Source: Marsupella aquatica (taxonomy: Eukaryota > Marchantiophyta). Taken from it: a stretch of 64,000 bases of DNA. The stretch lies in NCBI GenBank assembly GCA_973895155.1, contig OZ316891.1, positions 18,166,001 through 18,230,000 on the forward strand, written 5' to 3'. A program made the position numbers and the translations under genes. This document shows positions 9,262 through 20,900 of this stretch, piece after piece. Below the pieces are notes generated by a model. That model made no database searches. It saw only the letters and a program-made list of their open reading frames with translations, and was not told the origin of the DNA. Position 1 is the stretch's first letter; every line of letters begins with the position of its first letter.

Positions 9262-11020
9262 ACTAACGAACGGCCCTAAAAAAATGCCAAAGAATCCAAC
9301 GGCGGTGGATCCTTCCCGCCCATATGTCATTTCATAAACGAACGAAGATTAGAAAAGGGCGGCATACCATATTATAGTGTTAGATTGGGAAGTGCACACT
9401 CTTAAGTAGAAACCTCCGGTGTGCACTTAATGGGGCTTTGCAATATGTCATAAGTTCATAAAGTTGGAATTGCATAATCCAGTGCAATGGGCCCTCTGTT
9501 AGTTGACACTCTCTTCATTTCTCTCCTAAATTGTACATCTCTTCGCTAAACCATGCAGATTAATGAACGAATTCAAGCCAGTGTTGACAGACTGATCTCC
9601 CGCCTCCCGGCTTATCTCAGGATTTGCACTTATTGGCTGAACTGAAAGTGGTGGGGGGAAAATGCCTCCAAATCGTTTTTTTACTCATACGATTTCTCCA
9701 CATACTATTCTGCAAAATGCATTGTACAATATTGAAGAGAGGGCATTTATAACAGTTTAGCTTTTGTGACCAAACCTCTTTCATCACGGGCTATAATTGG
9801 AAGCGGAAAGAACTACTAAGGGCCTACCTATGCACCCTTTTGAACTTTATGTTTGTAGTTTAGTGCAGACCTCTTTGCACTTACAACAACTGCCACATTG
9901 GAGTAACAAGGGAAGAACGAGAAACCTTGCCATTATCCATGGTTGCACTTATGAAGTGTGAATTTAGATGGAGGTCGCTGAATATAAAAGCATTGACCTC
10001 GACCAGGACCTGACTCCCAATCCAATGGTCGCCTGGTCAGCTAAGACTTCTGCTGGTCATACGGTAGCATGCTTATTTAATTTCTGCATGTGTAGTGTAT
10101 TGGTTTTGCCTCGAAAGGCGCACCCATGCAGCTGGAGACCCCAGTCAGATCGATCCACGTTCAACGCGGCTTGAGCAACGTTGAAAGTTGACGCAACAAT
10201 ATAATTTTCATCAGCTGGCTCACAAAGGATCCGAGGCAGCCACATTTTCAAGGTTTTTTATCAAGTTTTCCAAGTGTGGCGAATGTCCTTGTGAAAGAGA
10301 AGATTCTACGAAGATCACTGGATGAAAGTTTCCTGGATCAGATCTTACAAGATTTAAAAGTGGACCGTTTGTTTCTGGCTAATAGAAGGTAGAAAACCTA
10401 GAGGTTTTTAGCCAAAAGTGTAAAATACTTCTTAGAGACAGGTGTAATCATTTACACTCAAATAATGCTCATCCTCAGCTGGCCTCACTTCTACCATAGG
10501 GACCAGCTTAAATTTTTGAGGTTTTTTCATTTTCATCAAGGCGGTGAATGTCACCTTGCCTGAAGGAGAATGTCAAGAATTTTATCATTTAAGTTTCCTA
10601 GATGAATTTCTGTCTGTTAGATCTCTCTAGAATTTAAAAAAACTGTCAGAATTCTGGCTGACGGCGTTTATGGCTAGGTGGGACACTGGAAGGAAAAATG
10701 CCAATTATTTTGTAAAAGTGGGGTAAAGAGTTTTGAGAGAGATGGAATCCAACAAATTCTAGCCAAATTAAACAACAGCTGTCAATTAACAACAGAGGGA
10801 AGTCTTCCTGGCAATTATTGCCCGTGAAAAGCCACAATTTTTCTTTCCAAGTGCGTGAAAGATTTTCTCTAGACTCTAGTTTTAATAGTTACATTCAACA
10901 TCATTAGCATGTTCTCAGTTTGATCTTCCAATTTTCACAAACACTACCTAACCCTTTGTCCAAGAGATAGCCTAACATTCCAAAAGTGTGCATTATTTAA
11001 GTTTCCAAACACTATCTAAT
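9262..11020. other. Gene-free stretch with TGCACTTAT-type motifs and a diverged duplication
   Basis: No coding region is supported. GCACTTA or its complement recurs (for example near 9426, 9627, 9877 and 9942), as in the segments at 28.1 and 39.8 kb. Around 10246-10440 and 10515-10745 two diverged copies of the same segment occur in direct order (AGGTTTTTT, then GGCGAATGTCC or GGTGAATGTCA, then AGTTTCCTGGAT or AGTTTCCTAGAT), spacing about 270-290 bp. Confidence 0.4.
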
Positions 11021-11024
11021 GTTT

Positions 11025-11405
11025 TCACGGACAATAAGTCTTTCGTTTTGAGCCAATCTGATAGTCCCTGGTGTAGTCTATGACTTGGCTTGATTGACCG
11101 ACATAAGAGCTGCTGGCAAGCTGCATGAATATCACATCATTCCCAAGGCCAAACCCAGAAGATCTGCATACATAGAGACCACCATTTCCACCATTTGCTC
11201 GGTCTTTAATATCCATCTTCACGTGACCTGGACTTCTTATTTTTTCTGCCTCAAAAAATTTCACAAGCATCAAATTCCCTTTGACTTCCTGTACCCCAAT
11301 ATAGGATCCCACGTTCTTGACTTGCTGAGCAGGTTCGTCAACTGAAGATGTGACGTGCCCAATGCCCAGCGTGATATTCCCATCCGCTTCAGATGAGGAG
11401 ACCAC
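11025..11405 (-). CDS. Hypothetical open frame, 126 codons
   Basis: Open minus-strand frame starting at ATG 11405 and ending near 11025. The middle part contains GGNGGLYVCRSSGFGLGNDV, and the C-terminal part is rich in Ser, Gln and Tyr. There is no signal peptide or membrane segment, and I recognise no family. It has no supported splice partner and lies in repeat-rich DNA. It could be a single decayed exon or chance; codon use cannot be judged without a reference. Confidence 0.15.
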   Translation of the reverse strand: MVSSSEADGNITLGIGHVTSSVDEPAQQVKNVGSYIGVQEVKGNLMLVKFFEAEKIRSPGHVKMDIKDRANGGNGGLYVCRSSGFGLGNDVIFMQLASSSYVGQSSQVIDYTRDYQIGSKRKTYCP

Positions 11406-12230
11406 ACGTTACCAAGCACTGATTTACTTTATCTAAGTGTATAATCACTCTTAAAATATTCATCAGGGCCTTCTCTATAGAGTGAAACTTGTGTGAAATC
11501 TCTCGATCATGATTATGGGGCATAAGTGACATTAGAGTAGAGGTGGAAAATGGTTATTGGAGTGAGTCTCTGAAAATGACAGTGGGAGAACTCGGGACAC
11601 TGGCTTTGTGCACATCGGTCAACTGGAAACGAGCTTGAATTTATTTTCCTCTAATTAGGCTCAAAGAACAGGCAGTACGGCCAGTGAATTGGAAATCACA
11701 ATACCAGGTTTTTCATTTTGCTGCTTATTAGGGATTCAGTTTGCCCTTGTGGGGGACTCTTGGGACATTTGGCTATTTGGGCTTCCTAAGGTTTTTTTCC
11801 TTGTTTTCTCCCCTTTGGGTCTCTGATCCCATCTGTAGGTTTGGGGTCTTTGAATTGGGATCTGGTCACTAGGTTTGGGGCACTTTGTTCCTTGGCAATG
11901 TGATATGTAAATGGAAATGGCTCATTGTACAACTGAGAACCTTTGCAAGATGGCACTTAGGTCAATGGCATTTTTTTTGGTTCTCTCAAGATTGAATTTA
12001 ACATTCTTTTACAAATAAAACCACAAGCATATGGAGATCTATGAGAACAATAGATTATTTCTCATGTAGTGTAGGGATTGAATTTATTAAAAGTTTTTTC
12101 CGAAAAAAATTCAGAGTAAAGTTTACTTCATCTACAGGGTCAAGTTTGTGAGCGTCAACTTCTTCCATAGTCATACGTGTTGTTCCTTGGTTGGATGCAT
12201 GGGCTCCAACTAGCTGGCAATGGGTGCGGT
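11406..12230. other. Non-coding stretch, nothing recognised
   Basis: AT-rich DNA without supported coding frames or element ends. Confidence 0.4.
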
Positions 12231-12232
12231 GG

Positions 12233-12308
12233 CTTGAGTGGGTTGTTTTAATGTAACACCAAAACACTACTTGAATGGGTTCTTTTAATGTCACACTAAA
12301 ACACCAGC
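12233..12308 (+). repeat. Two tandem 39-bp repeats
   Basis: CTTGAGTGGGTTGTTTTAAT at 12233 and CTTGAATGGGTTCTTTTAAT at 12272, each followed by GT(A/C)ACAC(C/T)AAAACAC. Two imperfect direct copies. Confidence 0.75.
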
Positions 12309-12463
12309 TTGTTTCATGGCAAACTTGAGTTCTCACCAGTAAGTGCAATTGCTAGTGGGTTAATTTAGTGTATATTTTGAGACATCACATGTCATCCAAG
12401 TCTCATGTAAATACTCTAATTTATAAAATACCTATTCTAGTAATTATCTTCTTTCAATGTTGA

Positions 12464-12743
12464 CACTCGGGGGTTTCACTTCCACAAAAATGGCACATCA
12501 CGTGCGACGAAGTATAGTGTCATTTTATTGGTTCAAATAGAAAATTTAAGAATTTTCTGAGAAAAACAATAAGGTTTTTTAAATCAAATTTTGAGACTTG
12601 TAAAAAGATTAGGGTCCTTATAACCAAAATTTTGGAATATTCCAATTTTATAGGGGTTCAATTTTTTTCCTTACATTTTAGGGTCTAAGGCCTAAAAACA
12701 TTGCAGGTGATAAGGAGACATCCATATAATAAGACCCCGAGTG
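12464..12743. mobile_element. Possible 280-bp MITE with CACTCGGGG ends
   Basis: CACTCGGGG at 12464-12472 is mirrored by CCCCGAGTG at 12735-12743. The inside is AT-rich and non-coding. The length and inverted ends fit a small non-autonomous DNA transposon. The match beyond the 9-bp core is weak and no clear target duplication is seen. Confidence 0.35.
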
Positions 12744-14415
12744 CTGACCATATATTTTATTTTTTGAAAGATATATGTTAGTATTTTGTCAATTATAATA
12801 TCTCCTACACCTTTTAAAATTTTAGCTAATTTCCATTGAAAGTACCTAGTCCGGATTGCATCTAGTTCCTACAAATTTTGGTTAGTTGACAGACCAAGGA
12901 TCCAGCAGTTAAATACATTCTAGACTATTTTTGTGTCACAGTTGGTTGTGTGCATTGGGGTACCCAAGGAGGGCCTATCACCTTGGGAAGAGAACTGTGT
13001 ACAAGAGGCTACTAGGGGATGTGATAAGTGTGCAAATTATACCAAAGGATAATAAATAAATATACGAAAATATGATGATACATGTGGTACACCTATACCT
13101 ACATACTTTACCTTACTGTGAAGGAGCGACAGACATAGAGCATGGGTGAGAGGTTTATGAAGAGGAGAAGAGATGTACTTTAATTTGTTTAATTTCAACT
13201 TAATTTGTTGTTTTAACTGAGTTATGTTTCCCTATTTCTTTTAATATTGTTGGAGGTATAGGGTCCTGCTGTTTTTTTGTTTTTCTTTTTGTCTGATTTC
13301 TAGTCAAATTCATGGGACCAAGTTGACCCTTGCCCACCTTTTCCACGTTTCATGTTTTTCTAAGATCAGGTGGACATTTCTTTTTCCATTTGTGAGTGCA
13401 TGCAAATAGTTCTGGCAAGGGGATTCAACCTGGCTTGTACAACATTTCGTTTTGGCCCTCATTTAAAGTTTACTTATCTCTGTCTCCCAAGTTTACTTGT
13501 TTTGCATCACTTGGCATATTTTCTGGGTTGCTCCAGTAGAGTGTGGGCCTTCTCCATGGGATTAGTTTTCCTTGAAACCCATTTGCACGGGTCACTTTTT
13601 TGCCACAATCTTTTGTGTTGACCCAAAACATCCACATTGACAATACATTGCACCCCATTTGCGGTGGTTGTTTCTTTCAAGAGCCAAGGGAGAATGGGAT
13701 GGACAGACAGACTGTGGAGAAAGGGAACATAACAATGGGGACTCAAAGCGCCCCCCCCCCTGCGTCTTTGTTTGCACCCTGTGTCCACTTGCCTTCCTTT
13801 TCCCACCACCTCCTTCACATGACCACCTCCTTCACATGGGGAGGGGGAAGTGAGAAGGGGGAGGGAAAGGAGGGAAAAAGTGTTTGGATGACCCTACTTG
13901 GACCCCATAGGCACCATCTTCTGTCTCTCACAGATCTCTTAATCTTGCTTCCATGACACTTTCTTTCCTCAATGACTTAGTTCTTACACAACATCTTTTG
14001 CACAACAACATGTTTCACACAGATACATGTTTTAATTAGGTACCATATTTTGCATTGACATCATAATTTGCGCAATGACATCTTTAATTCTGTCTTTTAT
14101 CTAGTCTTTTATGCAACCACCCTATTTAGGGAACATTTGTTTTTGCAACTACTTTTTTGTAAAAACATCGTCTGTGCAACATTGAGCTAGTGCCCCACCA
14201 TGGGGAACTTTTACTATATACTTTGGTAGTAGTATGTATGCCACTTTTTACGGAGCATTGGCATTGGCTATATCTGTATGTATTAGCTCCATAATGTATT
14301 ATGCTTGCATGTATCCCTCAAAAGCACTTGTGACAGTGCTTTACTCTACACGGAAAAGCTTGTGCCACAAAATAAACTAGATTGACTCCAACATTGTGAC
14401 CAGGTTTGTAGAGCC
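12744..14415. other. Gene-free stretch with a short C run and ACATCTTTT-type motifs
   Basis: No coding region is supported. A C run is at about 13750. At 13985-14205 phrases such as ACAACATCTTTTGCAC and GTGCAACATTGAGCTAGTGC resemble the array ends at 30115-30145, suggesting a diverged copy of the same element end. Confidence 0.35.
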
Positions 14416-15242
14416 CTACCATCTTCCCCCGAAGACAACGCCCAGGTGCTATATTCGAATAGTGGGCCGGGGTGCGCTATATTCGCTTGTGATCCTGTGT
14501 TCAAAAAATGACGTAGTGTTTGAGTTTGACGTGTGTTTGAGTTTGGGCGTTGTGTATAAGGCTAGGAGATTGATTTATGGTGTAAGCACAAATAAAAGTC
14601 TTAAAGAAAGTGTTTGGGAATGTGTAGGTAATTCAAACACTGAAATTACACAAGGGAAGAGAGCCAAGAGGATCTCTATCCTATTACCAAAAGGAAAGCC
14701 TGTCACAAATTTGATGAACCTATTTGTAGGAGATAAGTCAGAATAGGAGTTTAGAGATTCATTATTGGTCTAATTTCTAATTTTGTGAATGCACACATTC
14801 ACATAAGAAGTTTCACAAGGAGATAAAGTTGTTGAGTGCCCTTTCAGTCGAGTACGTGTGTCTGAGCTTTTGCTCCAAAAATTGTTGCGACTATTGCTAC
14901 AGATGCTGCGAAAACTGTGGACAACTTTTTGTTCAGTTTTGCTTCAGCTTCGAATGTAGTGGGAAACATAAAATCGGATCTCTCTCAAACACAGGGTGCA
15001 ATTTTGAACACAGCGCCAACTATTCGAACAGAGCGCCAACTTCAAATCTCTCAAACACGGGGTGCAATTTCGAACACAATGTCAACTATTTGAACACAAC
15101 GCCAATTTTGAACACAACGCCCGGGCGTTGTGTTAATAAATATGACGTTGTGTTTGAAGAAAACAACTTTTTCCTCTTAGGACCCTAAAAATCCCATATT
15201 TGAACACAGTGCCCGGGCGTTGTGTTCGAGGGAAGACACTAG
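14416..15242. mobile_element. Foldback-like element with 28-bp terminal inverted repeats
   Basis: The left end CTACCATCTTCCCCCGAAGA (14416 onward) pairs with the right end CGAGGGAAGACACTAG (15227-15242). Over 28 bp the two ends match inversely with about five differences. Inside, especially at 14980-15220, many short units of the type TTGAACACAACGCC and its complement GGCGTTGTGTTC recur in both orientations, so the right third can fold on itself many times. Nothing coding is recognised. A related, smaller copy is at 34647-35073. The structure suits a non-autonomous foldback DNA transposon. Confidence 0.6.
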
Positions 15243-16599
15243 GTCTGTATCTGATCAAAAGGAGGCATGTTGGAGAAGAGGAGGTTACCTATGGGCAAGC
15301 CACATAGCTGCCTGGCTATTGTGGGTGCTACGTGGAGAAAGGCTCTTTAGAAAAGTTCAAAATGGCAAAGACTTACTGTTGGAGGATAGTGCTTGGTCTG
15401 CCATGTAGCACCCTTTCCTCAGGCTCCTACCCTCCTTTTCTACAAAGCCATAGGTGCTTGGCTTTTGCAATGGAGATAAATAATCTTCCCCTACACTCCC
15501 TGAGGCCCAGGCCCAGGGTTTCTTTTTGTATTTTGGGCACGTGACACACATGGCAAGTTGAGAAGCCCCAGGTTAGCAAAACTTTGTATTGTCACGTTAG
15601 TATCAAAACCGTATATATATCTAACAATGAGCAACGATTGGCAATGACTCAGTGAGTGATATAAAAGTTTCAGTGAGTCATCTGACTCAGTTTTATGTGA
15701 GTTTTAGTGAATCAGATCAGTTGGGAAATAACTTAATAAAAATTTTCCAAAACCTCTTTATATCACTCGCCAGCCCCTTCATATTGTTAACAAATGTGCA
15801 AAATTTTGCAAAGAAAGGAACACTGGCTGGGCCAATTGTTATGGGCACGGTGGCAGAGTGCCACAGTGCCATTCTGGTTTGCGCCAAAAGTTACATAATT
15901 AAGAGCCATTGTGAAAAATCAAAAATGAAAATATTTTGTGAATGTAACACTTAACAATATTCAAAGTATGGTGATGTAGATACTGACTTTTCAGTGTATC
16001 CGTTATTTAAAAAATTTATCAATGGTCATCGTTTTTTCAAAGTGTTCAATCGTCAAGCCATATTTCCACAACAAGTGCTTAGGGGTGGTTTCGTTCGTAG
16101 CCGTGTTTTTGTGACGAATCCCAGGTTTTGACCATCAGCGGATAAACTTTGCTTCCGCATCATCACCCCTCTCATGCAGGTGGATTGAGCTGTATGACTT
16201 GACACCCTTGGTCCATTGAAGAGTTGCTGTGAAGAAAGTTCATTCCAATCATGCAAACTGGGCATCAGAATATTCGCGCTTCTCCCACACTTCATGGGTC
16301 CACCACACCAGCACTGTAGCACGCGCTGGAGAAAAGCGGTAGTACCTAGAATTGGAGATGGATATCGATCGCAAGAGAAGAGCTCATAGCGAGGTTTTCG
16401 GTAGGAATCCAAGAATTGAGATATTGTGCTAACTTAGGTCGGCAAATTGCTCAACTGGGTTCCCCTGTTGACGAAATCTGAGAGCTCGACCCTTTATACC
16501 AGCTGAAATGTGGGTTGGATCAGAGTTATATGGTATTTACTGAAAGGGTGGACGGTTCACATGGGCAGACAAATATGAATTAGAAATGGTTTTGAAGGC
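15243..16599. other. Gene-free stretch
   Basis: No supported gene. A minus-strand open frame of 119 codons at 16053-16412 starts with ATG but has no recognised domain, signal peptide or splice partner. Confidence 0.35.
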
Positions 16600-16990
16600 A
16601 GTTAAAGGTCCTTTACTTTAAGTTCAAGGGCAGCAGCTTGAAATCTCATCATCGAGAGCTTCATTCCTAATCGCATTGGTCGGAGCATTGGTCGGGGGCA
16701 GTTTCGTTCTCTTCCCAGATACAAAGGTTGCCCGATGTGAAAAGAAATGCAATCAAAGTGGAAAAATGAATCTCCAAGCCGACAAACATGAATCATGAAT
16801 GATTTGAAGCCCGAAGGCCCTTAACTAAAAGGTTAAAGGACAGGAGCTTGACGACCATGCAATCAGAATGTAGACCCAGAGCACAGACATATGAGTCATG
16901 AACCACCGTAAGCCAGATAAGGAAGGTCCTTTACTTAGGCAGCAGCTTGAAATCTTATCGTCATGAAACAAGTTTATGACATGGCCAGAG
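16600..16990 (+). repeat. Degenerate direct repeats (GGTCCTTTACTT ... CAGCAGCTTGAAATCT)
   Basis: GGTCCTTTACTT near 16606 and again near 16925, each followed by GGCAGCAGCTTGAAATCT and a TCATCG or TATCGTCATG tail. A third, more diverged unit lies at about 16805-16870 (AAAGGACAGGAGCTTGACGA). Phrases like AACATGAATCATGAA recur between them. An old tandem array. Confidence 0.55.
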
Positions 16991-17944
16991 CCTGTCTGTG
17001 AGTTACGTCTGACGATCTGATTTGTCGCTGGGATGAGACAGGCCAGAATGCCTTTCGGGGAAAGCAATTTTTTCGTTTTTCGAGAGCTTCCCAACTTTCA
17101 TGCTTTCATGTGCATTAAGAGGGCACTGATTGGTCATACTACGAGTAACAAGAACGATGGAGACTTCAACACCGAGACAAGAAGAAAGTCATTTACAAAG
17201 GGACACGAGCCTCAGGATTTGGCCATGTGAGCTGTTTTACCTGTAATCGAAAAGACGCACAAATATCAATTGGAGTGTTCCCCTCCAGATGATGATTGTC
17301 TGGACGTATCATTCCTACCAGATTTTGTGAACAAAGACACTCCCTACGGGGAGACACTCCCTTTAACTAAGTTTCGTTCTCCATCAGCAATGAATCTTCC
17401 ATCAAAAATTTCCTAAGAACAATGTTGTAGCTCCCTGAGCGTTTAAGTACTGCGTGACGAGCGAGAAAGAGGAGAATAAACATGGGAGCCGAGCCTAAAA
17501 AATACGGAGGTAGTAATCTACAAACGTTTGCCCAATCTCTAGCCAGAGCCCAAATGGGGTTTATTGGCAAAAGTAGGGCGAGAAAACTTATGGGGACCAG
17601 CAGAAGTTGACAATGATAAGAATGAATCAATCCAGAGGGAGAGGTAGAGGGAGAGGTAGAGGGGAAAAGGGTGGGGTTTTCTTTCTTTCCAGCTTATGAC
17701 CTAACCAAAAAGCCACCTTTTCCAGGTGGCGACGAAGAGATGACTAGGATTGAATCGATCCCATGTTGGATTTTGCAATGGAAAGATCGAGACGATCTCT
17801 CAAAGATTCTGGAGGATTGAAAGACCTGCTGCTACTGAACTGCGTTCTCTTGCTCGATCAAGAGAGAAATAAACTCTCATAACTTAGGCGTGAAATGGGA
17901 CAGAGAGGAAAAAAAGAAGACGAGAGATCTCCTTAATTTTGTAT
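16991..17944. other. 3' flank of the large membrane-protein gene
   Basis: Lies just beyond the stop codon of the minus-strand gene, so it probably holds its 3' untranslated region. It contains a short purine-rich repeat (GAGGTAGAGGGA) near 17640. No coding frame is supported. Confidence 0.4.
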
Positions 17945-20900
17945 CTACCGTTCTTGGATGAGCTCACGGACTGGAAGTGAGCTTCCAGAGAGGGTTGTCT
18001 CGAGTGGCCCGGAGCACCTAGATCCCTTCTCAAAGCTGCTGGAAGAATGGGGTGTGACGCCTAGAGAGGGGGGGCCGCCGCTGGCTCCTCCAAGCACGTC
18101 ATTGACGGAGGACTCGCCCACTATCTGAGGAGGCCGACGACGTGCTTGATATTGCTCTTCGTCCGATGAGTTCTCGCTGTTGGATTCTTCATCGGTGTAC
18201 CCATCATGCTCATCTTCTCCGACGGGGCCAACACCACCCACACGGGAGGGAGCACTGGAGCTCAGTTTGCGTGCACCAGCTGCCCCACCTATTCCCACAT
18301 TGCTGGGCACTGGGGACGAGATCTCCAACCCAGGGTCGGAGATCTCTTCGTGTTTTCTCCATCTGGGGAAACTGGCCTTGGCTATGTCCCGCAGCATCTT
18401 CATCTCGTTGGATTTGGGATCATTCTTGACCCTCCTGGTGGATCTCTTTCCTTCCAGAGACCGAGACCTGTTCCACTGGCTGCTCCAATTGACATTGGGT
18501 TTGCTGTTCACCTGCTCGTGCTGCTGCCGTTGCGCTGATGCAACTCCAGCTGCTGCCACGGCTCCTGCGGAGGCCGAAGAGTCTGCTTTGATTTCGCCGG
18601 ACACCACTGCTTCCTCAGTGACCGCATTCCTGGGATCAATGAAGGCTGGGGACCCGGGGTCGTAGCCCGGGATGGCCGGGGCAGGACCGATGGCAATGAG
18701 GGGGCTTCCAGTGTGCACAGAAGTGCTGCTTCGTCTGGCTTGGGTTAGCATCTCTGGATCTTGCAGCTCTGCCCTCTCGGGGCTGAGAGGGACCACTGGG
18801 ACGAGACCTGTTCGAGGCTGCTGTTGGCCGAATGGTTGATGACGGCTGATGAATCTTCCCCAATGCCCTCGGGGAATGAACGGGAGAGCAAGGCCCCGGC
18901 CCAGCATTTTCATGCCCACCTTGACTGATGGTTCTTGAGCTGGAGACAGGCGGAGCAGTTGCTTCATGAGAGCGTACCACTCGTTCACGAGCTGTGACAC
19001 AAAGCTGAGCAAGAGAAGAGCGAGCAGGGCTATCCCGAGGCCCAAGTGGTCATCAGCAGGATGACCAATGCCAATTAATACCATAGCAATGACAAATAAG
19101 GCAGTCTCGCAGATGAGGGAGATGCTCTCCACTACTTGCACTCCTCGCTTGATGAAGGGCTTGAAGATGATTAGGTAGAGGAGCTGAAACACTGTGAAAC
19201 CCAGGGCTATGGAGACCTGGAGCCATGATTTGTCTGATCTTGCAAAGGCTCCAAAGATCACACCCAGAGCGATCCTTCTGGAAATGTCCACCAATATGTA
19301 CGCAGCTCTGGCACCTCCCAAGATCCTTTTTATCACTGGCACGATGACCTCATCATTCTCGTCATCCGAATTCACAGCTCTCATTCTCCCTACGCCATTA
19401 TTTCCACTCTCGGTCCATTTTGGGAAGCTCCCTCCAATGTCGGCATCCAGAACTATCAACTTCGGAGGCCCTTTTCGATCCTCAATGAGCAATCCATACC
19501 TGGGCAAGAATGCAGGTGCTAAGCCATCTTGGCGCATCCATCTAGCTACCGTCTTGGGTCCTACCAATAATTCAACGAACTTGCTTGTCCATGAGGGACG
19601 TGCCTCAACCTCACCGGACTGCTCTGTCGGGCGAATAATCACCTCCTTGTATTGCACCAGTGATCCCATGAAAATGGCTATGATGAGGAACAAAACCACC
19701 GAGAGCAGGAATGCTGCAGGTACCGCCAACAGCAGGACCCCTATGATTATGCCTAAAGTTGTACCACCTGCAGTCAGTCACACCACTTCCATCAGCCTTT
19801 TTTGTAAATTTATGATTGGATACAGATTCAAAAGCTTTGCCCAGTGATTATGGAATAAATCGCCTGTGGGAGTGTCGTAGGAATGGGTTTATGCACCCTG
19901 CACTGCCATCAAGAGGTACTCCTAACTTCGTTCTGTCATCGATTGGACTAGCCATCTAACCTGTCTTGAGAGAACTAAAGGCAGACACCAATGAGATAAA
20001 GAGCCTCGTCGTAAACGTAAGAACTTAAGTCACAGGGTTACCTCGGATGATGAACGCCGAAGCTTGGCAAATGCAAGGAATGGCGAGAATCAAGAGGAAG
20101 ATTTCAAATCGAGGAATTGTAAGGGCGCCCCTCACAGAGGTCTTGGTCCTCAACTTCAAGAACAAAAGCAATACTACGTGAAGTATGATTAGCCCTCCAC
20201 CAACAGCACCAACCCAAAACATGTTCCTGGCAAAGTCACGCCATCTGCAACCAAAACCAAAACATTTCGCGGTAATGAGAGCTTGGCCCTTTTCTGCGTG
20301 TATATGCAGCTCTACTACAGTGGGCGCAAATGTGAGAGTTCCAATCAAAGCTATAGAGATGCAAATATGCACAATTTGCAGGCATAACCAGAAACATACA
20401 ATCAGAAAGTAAAATAAAATCATTTACCCTGTGTATTCGGCTTGGTAAAATAAGTCTTGGAGTTGATCATTTGAGGAGCCAACCTGCAATCAAAGCCCCC
20501 ACAGAACCTCGATTAAATGTCGACAAATGGCAAGATCAAGGAAACTTTAAGATAAAGACTACCCGCTTCTAAGCTGCAAAAAACAGAGCTAAGAAACCTG
20601 TAGGAGTCTTACCTGAAAGTATGTGGCGTAATCATTGGGATCGAGTGCAGGCCCATAGAGACTCATGTTTGAAACCAGTTTCCGTCGGGTTCTCCAGTGG
20701 GGATCTTGCATATTTGCAAAATCTGGCCTATCTCCACCAATAGATTGCCGATCTTTGGAATTCGTACCCGTATGTGAGGACTCGTCTACAAGACCGACAC
20801 CACTATGACCAACGCAGTCATATGGAGCCAATAATTTTCTTCGTTCAGGAGACATTAATTTTAAGACTGGTTCATTTGGGTTGACCGGTTGTTGAAGTAG

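Noticed and set aside
7610-9330. Several overlapping open frames of 200-345 codons, Pro/Ala/Arg-rich, on the minus strand
   Set aside because: They arise from the GC-rich repeat, occur in all frames and have no domain character.
11677-11691. ACGGCCAGTGAATTG, identical to part of the M13 forward priming region of cloning vectors
   Set aside because: Only 15 bases match and the flanks do not continue as vector, so chance is the better explanation.
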